From: Rutidosis leptorrhynchoides
Taxonomy: Eukaryota; Streptophyta; Magnoliopsida; Asterales; Asteraceae
NCBI RefSeq assembly: GCF_046630445.1
Contig: NC_092335.1
Span: 627,967,501 to 628,031,500, forward strand
Reading direction: 5' to 3'
Length of the DNA stretch: 64,000 nt
A program made the position numbers and the translations under genes. The notes under the pieces were generated by a model. The model had not been told where the DNA came from. It was given only the letters and a program-made list of their open reading frames with translations, and did no database searches. Shown here piece after piece: positions 1-9,684 of the stretch (positions are counted from its first letter, which is position 1; each line of letters begins with the position of its first letter).

Positions 1-235
1 AAAGCTCGACCGTTGGTTTAAAAACCGAAAAGATTCGCCGGATGAAAATCCGCGAGACGTAGAAACGTATAAATTAAAATATGAATACATATATTCACAT
101 AACACATAATAATTATTATATATATATTATTACAAAAATAATAATATAGGTCATAGAAATGACGTGGCACACTAACAGTTAACGGTCGTTAAATAATTAA
201 CGGAAAAAGATAACGGAAAAAGTAGGGTCGTGACA
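1..235 (-). mobile_element. Partial LTR of a separate LTR retrotransposon, cut by the window edge
   Basis: On the minus strand this begins TGTCACGACCC at 235, the usual TG start of a plant gypsy LTR, and runs leftward out of the window. It interrupts the LTR at 236-1735, whose sequence stops abruptly at 235/236. The flanking five bases are TAAGT (236-240), which should reappear at the other, unseen end. No coding sequence is visible. The family cannot be assigned from this short piece. Confidence 0.6.
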
Positions 236-1735
236 TAAGTACTTCAACAAGTAAACGTGTGCAAGAACGAATGCTAGTCTTGACCTAAACAAATAGGTTT
301 GTATCAATATCGGTAAACACGGTCGGTCAAAGTGTTCAATTAGTCCTATGGCTCGTTACGACTCGATTACATAGCATGTGGATCAAATTGTCAAGTTTTA
401 TGCAAGATACAAGTATAGAAGCATGTTAGAACGATCGCAAAAACATTTGGTTAAGTTTGACAAAAGTCAAACTTTGGTCAAAGTCAAAGTCAACGGGGTC
501 GGGTCGGGTCGGGTATCCGACAATTTTTCCATGATGAGAAAGTATATATAAACATGTCGGCCAAGTTTCATGTTAATCGGAGTTACGAGTAAGCGGGGGT
601 GAAAACGTGAAAATCAAAAGAATTTGGGACAGTCTAGAATGGCGCGTCGCGCGGGGTTTTGGCGCGCCGCTCCATTTCTCGGTTCAGCAAGTCTGGCAGT
701 TTTCAAATGTTCCAAACGAGCCAAACTTCAAACAAACATAATTTACGAACCGTAAACACTTAAAACGCGTATCTTATATCGTTGAAAAGGTATTTTGACA
801 AGGAATACAACTAACCACATTTCACCAATCGAAAACATCATTTGTAAATATCAACTTTCCAAATTAAATGATCAAATAAATGCTCATCATTAATGTTCAA
901 GTTCATCAATGCACATTCTTGATTCGGGCATTTAATGCATATTTATAACACGCCGTTTTGTAGGTAATCAAGCATACAATACAACTAACCACTTACCAAC
1001 AACAATTCATGGCATTCAATACATTAAATGTTCACATTTAAATCTATCAAACCCTAACCAACATCATCAAAACCACTAATTGAGTTTATGAAGTTTTCTA
1101 AAACAACCTACACATCAAATTGAAGGTAGTGATGTTAGGAACACATTTAATACATGCATTTATAACATTTAACAACATTCAAGCAACAAAATCACCAAAT
1201 CAAACACACCAAAGTTCATGTTCATGCTAGTTACTAAAAATAACAAGATCGAACATATAAATCATATATTCATGTTAGACTTGAGCCATAGACACTAATT
1301 AACAACTTTATAAGTTAAAAAACATCAAGAACACAAAATCTAGTGATTTTAGAAAGTTACCCAAATGTAATGAAATCGGTATGGAATCGAAGAGGAAGAT
1401 GAGAGGATTCCGAATATGCAATTTGTTTGGATGGATGCTTGCTCGATTTGATTTGGATGATGAATCTTTGTAATGGAGAATTGAAAGAAAATGTGGAAGT
1501 GTTAAAAGAAAATGGAAATGGAAAATAGAAATGAAAGGATGTGGGTGTTGACTAGTCAAAAGCTAGTCACATCTTTGCTCCCTTGGCGAAACTAGTCCCT
1601 CGAGTTCGGTTGCGGGTGCGTGAATTACCTAAACGAGATATTTTAAATACGCGTATTAACGAAGTATGTTATAATCATATAACGGAGTTTAAATAAATAA
1701 ACGGAAAAGTAAACGGAAAATGGCGGGATGTTACA
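236..1735 (-). mobile_element. LTR fragment related to the element A LTR, minus strand
   Basis: Read on the minus strand it begins TGTAACATCCCGCCA at 1735 and follows the first ~1570 bp of the element A LTR (6891-8466) with clear divergence. It includes a GC-rich block (641-675) matching the position of the GCGC-rich block in A. The rest of the LTR is absent because another LTR is inserted at 235. It sits inside a LINE 3' end that resumes at 1736. Confidence 0.75.
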
Positions 1736-1997
1736 CTCTTAACGAAATTCAAGTCATAACGTTCAAGTGGATATCGCGAAGAGTTAAAAATCTCAACATC
1801 GATTGGAACACTTGGTTAACGAAACCGGATACTTTCTTAGTTTAGGTTTTAGTTTGTGTTGCAATCTCTTCATCATAATTTCATGTATCATTCGCTTTGT
1901 TATTTTTTATTATTTTTTTATAGGTCGCCTTTTGTTTGGCCCTTGTATTCTTATATCTTTTCTCGTGAGTAATTTATATCGTTTGTCTTTAAAAAAA
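1736..1997 (+). pseudogene. 3' end of a LINE (non-LTR retrotransposon), last codons and 3' UTR
   Basis: The plus strand reads KWISRRVKNLNIDWNTWLT and then a stop at 1843-1845. This resembles the C-terminal tail of plant L1-like ORF2 proteins; the LINE at 35765-36840 ends with the comparable RWIKYRSHLVSNWNLWL. A 3' UTR of about 150 bp follows and ends in an A run (1991-1997). The upstream part of the LINE is separated by the LTR insertions and lies left of the window. Confidence 0.55.
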
Positions 1998-2477
1998 TGC
2001 AAATTTTAATAATAACTATGCAATTTCTAACCGTGTCTGCGAAACATCCATTAATTATAACGTAATTCCGAATTATGATAATCCAATTTTCGAATAATGG
2101 CAATGATATTTCAAATAATGGCATAATGCTATGAAATTTATTTTAAGCGATTATGCAATTTCAAACTGCATTTTCATTATTCGAAATTGCATAGCTAATA
2201 TTTGAAATTGCGTAGCCATTTCGAAATTGCATAATTATTATTTAAAATCGCATAGTCATTAGTCGATACATAGATATTATTTGAAATAACATATCATTTG
2301 TTCGAATATGGATAACTATTATTTAAATTGAAATTTCATAACCATTATTTGAAAATTTTCGTAGCATTTATTCGAAAATGAAAAGCTATTATTAAAATGC
2401 ATATTGTTTGCATAGCCCTTTTTCAAAATTGCAAAGTAATAGTGATAGTATTAGTAATAAACATAAACATAATAAAC

Positions 2478-2478
<1 letters not shown>
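1998..2478. repeat. Diverged minisatellite, unit about 25-35 bp
   Basis: From about 2090 to 2400 the sequence repeats variants of TTTGAAATTGCATAGCTATTA around a dozen times with heavy drift (TTCGAAATTGCATA, ATTTAAAATCGCATAG, ATTTGAAATAACATA). No coding frame is maintained. It lies between a LINE 3' end and a trinucleotide microsatellite. Confidence 0.55.
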
Positions 2479-2571
<93 letters not shown>

Positions 2572-2590
2572 CAACAACAACAACAACAAC
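2479..2590. repeat. (TAA)n then (CAA)n microsatellite
   Basis: About 33 uninterrupted TAA units are followed by CAA units to 2590. After the MITE at 2591-2786 the CAA then TAA units resume to about 2821. Single-residue ORFs in this stretch are repeat translations, not genes. Confidence 0.95.
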
Positions 2591-2786
2591 CAGTGGCGGA
2601 ACTTGACCCCGACTCGAGAGGGGGCGAAACTAATTGAAGGGAGTAAGAAACTAATCGAAGGGGGGTAAACACTAAAAAAAACCTTATTATTTCGTAAAAA
2701 ATTTTTTTTTTTAGTGTAAAATTATTTTTTTCCCGAAATCGAGGGGGGGCGGATACCCCTTTTGTCCCTTAAATGTTCCGCCCCTG
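2591..2786. mobile_element. Small hAT-like MITE
   Basis: Termini CAGTGGCGGAAC (2591-2602) and GTTCCGCCCCTG (2775-2786) are inverted repeats with one mismatch and have the CAG/CTG ends typical of hAT elements. ACAACAAC flanks both sides (2583-2590, 2787-2794), consistent with an 8-bp target duplication, although the target is a CAA microsatellite so this is weak support. The 196-bp element is non-coding. Confidence 0.7.
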
Positions 2787-3353
2787 ACAACAACAACAAC
2801 AACAATAATAATAATAATAAAATATTTACATTTTAGCTCCCTGAGATTTTCCATGTTTATCGCATTTAGTCCTTACAAAAAAAATTTTAAAATGGATCGG
2901 GTTGAAGATGTAATTGGTTTGAACTTTGAAAATATATCAAAATTGTTTCACTTACGCTATTTATGATATATATAAATTATTCAGATTCAGATTCATAACT
3001 GAAATTGTCAAGTCATTAAATGCGATAGTGGGTTTTCTATCAACCTTGCAGACTTGTTGATTTTAAGCAAAGAAGATTTAGTTTTTTTTTTTTTTTTTGG
3101 TTAACTTTTGAAGGTTAATTTTTGGACTATTTTTCGAATTATTTGTGTCATGTTTGTGCAACGGTCTTGCTAATCATCTTTGTATCAAAGGTTAATGGTC
3201 TGTCTTTATTGAGTTAATTCTATGAGATTGTTGGTTTAAGTTTAACAATGAACATTTTCATATAAATTGTATATTAATTAATGATTATAGTGTAAGGTGT
3301 GTGAGTTTTTTACGTGTCAAAGAAAAGTTTTCTTTGCTATTTATTTCAAACAT

Positions 3354-3355
<2 letters not shown>

Positions 3356-3441
<86 letters not shown>
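3356..3441. repeat. (TA)n microsatellite, about 43 units
   Basis: Uninterrupted TA dinucleotides. The apparent YIYIYI-type ORFs across it are artefacts. Confidence 0.97.
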
Positions 3442-3446
<5 letters not shown>

Positions 3447-3942
3447 CGAACCTTGGTTATAAGAAGCCAAAACAACAAAGTTGCAACGAGACATAAAGTG
3501 AAGACTAATATCTAATTTACCTCTTATCTAATCCAACTGAAAAAGAAAATACATATAAAGTCGAACAAATCACACTTCTTTACTAATTAAAGACAACATT
3601 ATTTATATATAAGGGTTTTATTCCTTCATTATCTTTTCAAAAACTAAAATAATTAACTTAGTAGGCAATGGTCGAAATTGCTATTCACTTGACACAATAT
3701 TAGTTCACTTTTTGTCTTCCAACGATTTCAATTTTACATCATTTTTTATTTTATTTATTGTTTTTGGAACAACAAATACACATCTCTTTTGTCCATGACA
3801 TAACTCGAACTCACAATCACAAGGTTGATAAGTTTCCTTAAACGGTTTAATTGTTTTCGATTTGATTTCATTTCAGCAAACAGTTTAAACGATTTCAAAC
3901 CAAATATTAAACACCCCTACCATGATGAATAATAGTAACCTT

Positions 3943-4118
3943 TAATTTGTTTTGTTTTTCTTTTCACCTCTTTAAATTTTGTTACTTTTTTATTTTTGTA
4001 TTTTTTATATGACATCTATTACAACATTTTTAATTTGTTTTTTTTTCTTTTCACCTCTTCAAATTTTGTTACTTTTTTATTTTTGTATTTTTTATATGAA
4101 ATCTATTACAACATTTTT
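3943..4118. repeat. 88-bp tandem duplication
   Basis: Two consecutive copies starting TAATTTGTTTT and ending CTATTACAACATTTTT differ at only a few positions. A degenerate part of a third copy lies at about 4170-4205. Non-coding. Confidence 0.8.
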
Positions 4119-4479
4119 CATATAAACTTTCTCTTTTGAAGTAAAAATATTGCTACTTTTTTTTTTTTTTTTTTTTTTTTGTATTTTATCTATTACATCA
4201 TTTTTATATATAGACTTTAATAGAGTATACATGTATATTTTAAACTTTTCATTTAATAAAAAATTCGTACCAATTGTTATATATTATTAATTGTAATTAT
4301 AAAAGATATGTACTAATTGCTAACTGTAATTGTAATTATAAATATATGGAGTGAAACCATTTATTGGAGCAACGTGTAAATCATCTACTATCCATTATGA
4401 ACTTATCTATTTAATTAGTTAAATTACATTGTCGTTTTTCTTTGACCACGGTATTAAGGTAATTGACGGGGGTCATAAG

Positions 4480-4765
4480 CCACCCACCCGATTATATCCA
4501 GGAAGTCACGGGTCATGTTCAATTCCTACACTCGTTAGGAAGAAACCTTAAGTATTTCACCCATGGAAAACCTACGAGGGATATGGGATATTGCTAGATA
4601 TGGGGCATAACCCACCATTTGCAAGAAACCCCTATATGACTCCATAATTAATTGCAAACTAAATTGCGAGCAAATTGAATTATGAAATTCACAATTGACA
4701 CTGGAACTCAAGACCTCCCGAACACCCAAAAAAAAGCGATAACCACTCAACTAAATGAAGAAAAT
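4480..4765 (-). mobile_element. tRNA-derived SINE-like element
   Basis: Read on the minus strand, a tRNA-like head lies at the right end. An A-box-like TTTAGTTGAGTGGTT (4741-4755) is followed about 30 bp later by a B-box-like GGTCTTGAGTTCCAG (4700-4714), the spacing of an internal Pol III promoter. A body of about 220 bp follows. The 3' tail and target duplication are not clear, so the left limit is approximate. Confidence 0.5.
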
Positions 4766-4776
4766 TACTTAAATAC

Positions 4777-5880
4777 TGTAGAACAATATAATCTCGTGAT
4801 TATTATTGATTACATATTTATAGATTACATTACACCCTAGTAAACCCTAATCTCACAAACGGGCCGGACTAATACTAATAAGCCTATGCTAATATATTGT
4901 CTAACACTCACCCGCAGTCCGAGCGGCGAAATCGCGAAAGCTCGAGACTGGAAGAAAACACTGATAAAACAAATAAAAGTAACTATTTTTTTTTTCTTAT
5001 TTGTCACATTAAATAGACTGATATTCGTCTATAGAGTTGCAGATTTCTTGACGGCTTCTCATTTTTCGTAGCATTTTTTTTACGTCGTGGCTTGCTGTGC
5101 CTGAGGATCAAGTACCGCTTTGATATGCTACTTTTGTCGACGATAACAATATTCTTCAACGCTGCAAAAGAGAGTTTTTTTTATTCCTCTTTTTTTAGGG
5201 TTTGGAACCTAGTCAAGCTAGGCGGCTCAGCCCTACGCCGATTATTATTTTAACTAAACATTTAACTACATGTTAAAAAAAAAAAACAGTATTAAAAAAT
5301 AGAGATCAAAGCCTCAAAGGTGTATTGGGAAAATATCGAAGGTTTAGTGAGATATGCAACGGCTTCTAATTGGGGCGGTAGATGTATTGAGATTTGACTA
5401 TGGGTTAAGAAAAAAAAAAGGACGTAAGTATTGAATAATGTTATTGCACCGGGTGAGAAAAAAAATATGGTGTCATCCCGAGATCTCTTCACGGGATCGT
5501 CGAATAGAATAAGAAACTAAAAGAATTTGGCGGCAGCTGCATATTTTTTTTTAGGATAAATGAGATGGTGGGTAGTAGCAAGATCGGGCTTATACAAGAT
5601 ATTGAGGTTTTGGTCGGCTAAATTACAAGAAGTAGGTGACGACAGAGGGGTGATTTTAGGGTTTTTGGGTGATTTGATTTAGACGGGGCGGTCTAGAGGT
5701 AACGGCTTTTGGCGGCCAGCTAGGTCTCGTGATCAGACCCTCTGATACCATGTAGAACAATATAATCTCGTGATTATTATTGATTACATATTTATAGATT
5801 ACATTACACCCTAATAAATCCTAATCTCACAAATGGGCCGGGCTAATACTAATTAGTCTGTGCTAATATATTGTCGAACA
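4777..5880 (-). mobile_element. TRIM (terminal-repeat retrotransposon in miniature), TSD AATAC
   Basis: Two 130-bp direct repeats (4777-4906 and 5751-5880) flank about 844 bp of non-coding DNA. AATAC occurs immediately outside both ends (4772-4776, 5881-5885), a perfect 5-bp target duplication. On the minus strand, TGGTATCAGAG follows the right-hand LTR (5740-5750) and fits a methionine-tRNA primer-binding site, so the element is in minus orientation. Next to the left LTR is a purine-rich tract. No gag or pol is present, so it would need enzymes supplied in trans. The two LTRs differ at about 8 of 130 positions, so it is older than the gypsy elements here. Confidence 0.88.
5739..5750 (-). promoter_or_regulatory. 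Primer-binding site of the TRIM
   Basis: The minus strand reads TGGTATCAGAGG directly inside the 5' LTR. This matches the complement of the initiator methionine tRNA 3' end used by many plant retrotransposons. Confidence 0.75.
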
Positions 5881-6148
5881 AATACAGGATCTCATTTATT
5901 ATATATTCATATTCGATATATAAAAATAAGTTATTATAAACCTTAATATGCTCAATACGTAAAATATAATACAACTAAGAAGTTATTATTATAAATATTA
6001 AAACAAGTAATCATTGTTCTCGAGATTTTTTAATCAAATGACTTTTGACTTATGTTAATTATCATATTAACTATTAGACAAAAATGATGAATAGTATATG
6101 GCCTTTTCAGTAATTCCACATTTTTCCCCCAACCTCTTCACAAATCCA

Positions 6149-6798
6149 TGTGTTCTCGAGTTTTTTTTTTTTAAGCGGAAAAGAATGGAGATGAATGGGA
6201 AAGAGAGAATAATGATGGAGATGAGTGTAATATTACATATGTTACGTGTATACTTGAGTTGGAAGGAAAATAACAGAAAGGAAAGGATACTAATTACCTA
6301 TTTAAAATATATATTATTATATTACATATATTATAATTATAATTATAATTATAATTATAATTATAATTATAATTATAATCATAAGTATAAATATTAATTA
6401 TTATAATTTATAAACTGGTAATAAACAATAACAGTTAAAGCTAGTATATTAGGAAAATCAAGAATATTGGAGTCTATATAGTATATCGTATCATGTATAT
6501 ATTTATACAAAAATAAAACTCAAGATGATAGTGCTTAACGAAAAGTTTGGTTGCTTTGTACATTTATATTACGTAAATTATTTGACTTCCATATAGTAGT
6601 AATAATTTGCTTTCCATTGTAATCATCCCAAAAATGGGTAGATAACAATATAGGTAAAAGGGTTTTATATTCTACTTTCAAACCCTTTCCTCTCATCTCC
6701 TTTCCTTACTAAAAAAAAAAAAAACTCAAGAATCATCTATTAGTATTTTATCCATTCCTCTCATTTCTTTTCAGCTCAATAAAAAACTCGAGAATACA
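6149..6798. mobile_element. Inverted-repeat element, MITE-like
   Basis: The left end TGTGTTCTCGAG (6149-6160) pairs with CTCGAGAATACA (6787-6798). Similarity continues inward: the poly-T then AAAAGAATGGAGATGAATGG on the left mirrors the complement of the T/C-rich stretch at about 6680-6780 on the right. The inside is AT-rich with an AATTAT repeat and no ORF. No clear target duplication was found, so the superfamily is undecided. Confidence 0.5.
6331..6379. repeat. (AATTAT)n microsatellite
   Basis: About eight units of a 6-bp AT repeat inside the inverted-repeat element. The N/Y-rich ORF across it is an artefact. Confidence 0.9.
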
Positions 6799-6885
6799 AC
6801 CTAATAAACCCCAAAAAAAACCTTCCTTCCGTAACCTTCCACACACTTCACCATCACCCTTCATCTCTCATCATCATCATCACTC

Positions 6886-6890
6886 ATCGT
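6886..6890. repeat. Left target-site duplication of element A (ATCGT)
   Basis: ATCGT immediately precedes the LTR at 6891 and recurs at 29663-29667 directly after the LTR that ends at 29662. This confirms the outer boundaries of element A. Confidence 0.9.
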
Positions 6891-9260
6891 TATAACATCC
6901 CGCCTTTTTCAGTCAACTTTTCCGTTTACCTATTTTAAACTCCGTTATATGTTTATAACATCTCCCGTTAATATACGTTTTAAATTATCTTGTTTAGGTA
7001 ATTTAACGCACCCGATTGGAAGTAGAGGGACTTGTTTTGCCAACATGCCAAAATGGTGACTAGCACTTGACTAGTCAACCATCTTCCACCTCTTTCCTCA
7101 TTTTCTTTTTTTCTTTTCTTTCAACACTTTCATATTTTTCTCTAATTCATCAAAAAGCAATTCATCATCCATATTCAATCGATCAAGCTTCGGGCCAAAC
7201 AAATTACATATTTGAACTCCTCGTGATCTCCTCTTCGATTCCATACCGGCTTCATCAAATTTGGGTAACTTTCTAAAATCACTAATTTTATGTGTTCTTG
7301 AGTTTTTGAGTTAAAAAGGTTGTTAATTAGTGTCTATGGCTCAAGTCTAGTATGATTATGTGTTTTGTATGCTTGTTCTTGCTATTTTGGTGTAACTAGC
7401 TCATATTGAAAGAATGCTTGTTTAATCTTGAGTTTTAGGTGTACATATGTTGGTTGATGATGAAAGTTCATGTTTTAATTGTGTTCCTAACATCACTAGC
7501 TTCAAATTGGTATGTAGGTTGACATGGATTAGTTTCATAAGCAAGATTGTTGATTTTATGATTTTGGGTTAGGGTTTGATAAAAGTAAATTGAATATTTG
7601 ATGCATTAAATGCTTAGCAATGTTAATTGTAAGTGTCTAGTTGTGTTGTATGCTTGATTATCTTCAAAACGGCGTATTACACATGTGCATTAATTTACCG
7701 AATCATAATATGGCATTTATGAACTTGGAGTAATAAATGATGAGCATAAATGGTGATTTTGATATAAGTTGTTTGGTTTTGATTGAGTAAATGCGTTTAG
7801 TTATTCTCCTTGTCAAATTACCTTTCTCATGATATATGATATGCGTTTTAAGTGTTTTCGGTGCATGAAATATGTTAAAATGAGTTTTGGTTCGTTACTT
7901 AAGTTATTTTTCTGCAATCAGCAATTCCCCAGGTTATGCGCGCCGCGCGTGCACCTGCGCACCGCGCAAATCAGAAAAACCAAATAAATGGTTCCCTTGG
8001 TCGAGTTCTGACCTGGTATTGCACATGGGTGCGCGCCGCGCAACCCATTGCGCACCGCGCAAATGGCCCATGCCAACTTTCTTGTCTTTAAACGCTCCCA
8101 AAATGTTTCCCGCTTAACCGTAACTCCGATTAACATGAAACTTGACTATTATGCTCGTATATGACTTCTCATCATGAGAAAATTGTCGGACACCCGACCC
8201 GACCCCGTTGACTTTGACTTTGACCAAGTTTGACTTTTAGTCAAACTTAACCAAACGATTATACAATCGTTCTAACATGCTTAACTACTTGTATCGTGCA
8301 TGAAACTTGACAAATTGATTCACATGATATATTAATCGAGTCGTAACGAGCCATAGGACTAATTGAACATCTTTGACCCTTCGTGACTATCGTTATTGAT
8401 ACAACCTATTTGTTTAGGTCGAGACTAGCATTGTTCCTTGCACGTTTACTTGTTGAAGTACTTTTACACTCTTGCAATCAAAGGTGAGATCATAGTCCCA
8501 CTTTTACTCTTTTTGAACTTACTTTTGGGATGAGAAAACATAAACGTTCTTTTAAACTACGTGAACACAAGTACAGGGAAAACAAACATTCTACATACGA
8601 GTTTGAACACAAATCCTCAATTCGATTATCATTAGTTACATCAGATGGTGTAAGCGAGAACTTATGTTATATGGCCATATGGGTTTGACAAACCCTCACT
8701 TCGGACGGTTCGCTACCGTCTACGGGTGAAATATATTTTCGGGAAACAGTGTATGTTCTAACACTATTATTACGGGGTTCAACGGACGGAATGTTAAGCT
8801 TTGATAATTGAGTGCTCGTGAATATTAACTTTTAGAATGTACTATGACTTTATCGATGTTGCAAATCTTGTGGTTCAACTTACTTTTACTCACTTACTTA
8901 TTTAAACCTATGATTTCACCAACGTTTTCGTTGACAGATTCTCTATGTTTTTCTCAGGTCCTTGAACTTAGGTGATACATGCTTCCGCTCATACTTTTTG
9001 ATACTTGCATTGGATGTCGAGTATACTTGCATATGTGGAGCGTCTTTTTGACTACTTTTAATCGTGTCGCACGTGTTTTATACAAACTTTAAACATTGTT
9101 ATGTACTTGTTATGGAAACTACGTTTGTAAACTTTGAAACATCTTTATTTTGAAATGAAGGCGACATATTTTGGTCAAACTTTGTCTTAAAGACTTATGA
9201 CCATGCAATGGGACCTACGTAGACGACGCCGTCACTTGACGATTTGTCGGGGTCGCTACA
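6891..9260 (+). repeat. 5' LTR of element A
   Basis: 2370 bp, starting TATAACATCCCGCC (TG changed to TA) and ending GTCGCTACA. A CpG-rich block with four GCGC-type motifs lies at 7934-8066. A conserved hairpin, CAG/GT and CTTCCGCT block is at 8917-8990. The start ATTTTCTCAATC-like T/C-rich tract around 7080-7140 resembles a plant leader. Short ORFs here (for example 7887-8117) recur identically in the 3' LTR and are not supported as genes. Confidence 0.95.
7934..8066. repeat. CpG-rich motif cluster inside the element A LTR
   Basis: Four related motifs, TGCGCGCCGCGCGTGC, TGCGCACCGCGCAAAT, TGCGCGCCGCGCAAC and TGCGCACCGCGCAAATG, occur in two pairs in otherwise AT-rich sequence. The 3' LTR copy is at about 28336-28468. 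A diverged equivalent exists in the minus-strand LTR at 641-675. Confidence 0.85.
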
Positions 9261-9262
9261 AG

Positions 9263-9280
9263 TGGTATCAGAGCCTTGGT
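9263..9280 (+). promoter_or_regulatory. Primer-binding site of element A
   Basis: TGGTATCAGAGCCTTGGT begins two bases after the LTR end. The first 12 bases are the standard initiator-methionine-tRNA complement of plant gypsy elements. Confidence 0.9.
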
Positions 9281-9684
9281 TGTAGGGATTTAGAGTTCAT
9301 TGGTGTCGACCCCGAGTCATAGGGTACATTGGTGAGTCTAGACTACAACCGGCATATAGACTTGACATAGGAATTACTTGGCAAATTGTGCATTTATACT
9401 CTAACTCTTCTACTCATATCTACTCTTATTCTATCTAAATCTTGTGTTGTATAATTTAATTGACACGCCACCTTGACTATATGATGTAATGTCGAATGCA
9501 CATATGAATTAGGGTAATATAATTTCCGGATAATATATTACGGTGACTCATATGAACATACCGACATTATGCCATAAAGAATTTAAGGCGAGTCAAGGAT
9601 AATTTTCTCTCTATCATTATTCTATATCACGGTTAGTATTATTTAGAATACTAACCAACGGTATTCTTTTGTTTTGAAGGAACA
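9281..9684 (+). other. Untranslated leader of element A
   Basis: About 400 bp between PBS and gag with no meaningful ORF. Its first part resembles the B1 leader (GTGAGTCTAGACTACAACCGG against GTGAGTCTGGACTTCGACCG), but A lacks the two extra ORFs that B1 and B2 carry here. Confidence 0.7.

Larger units (their letters stand above)
2806..4479. other. AT-rich intergenic DNA without a supportable gene
   Basis: Nothing coding is supported here. It contains a long TA dinucleotide run (3356-3441), several T homopolymers, and an 88-bp tandem duplication (3943-4030 and 4031-4118) with a partial third copy near 4170-4205. Confidence 0.7.

Noticed and set aside
2392-2672. Poly-Leu, poly-Ile, poly-Asn and poly-Tyr ORFs
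   Set aside because: Translations of the TAA/CAA microsatellite on both strands.
2479-2821. Possible CRISPR-like or satellite array
   Set aside because: Simple trinucleotide repeats with no spacers, split by a MITE; CRISPR is not expected in plant nuclear DNA.
7887-8136. ORFs around the GC-rich LTR block (and 28289-28538)
   Set aside because: Open frames on both strands through GCGC motifs that lack stops by composition; no protein similarity recognised.
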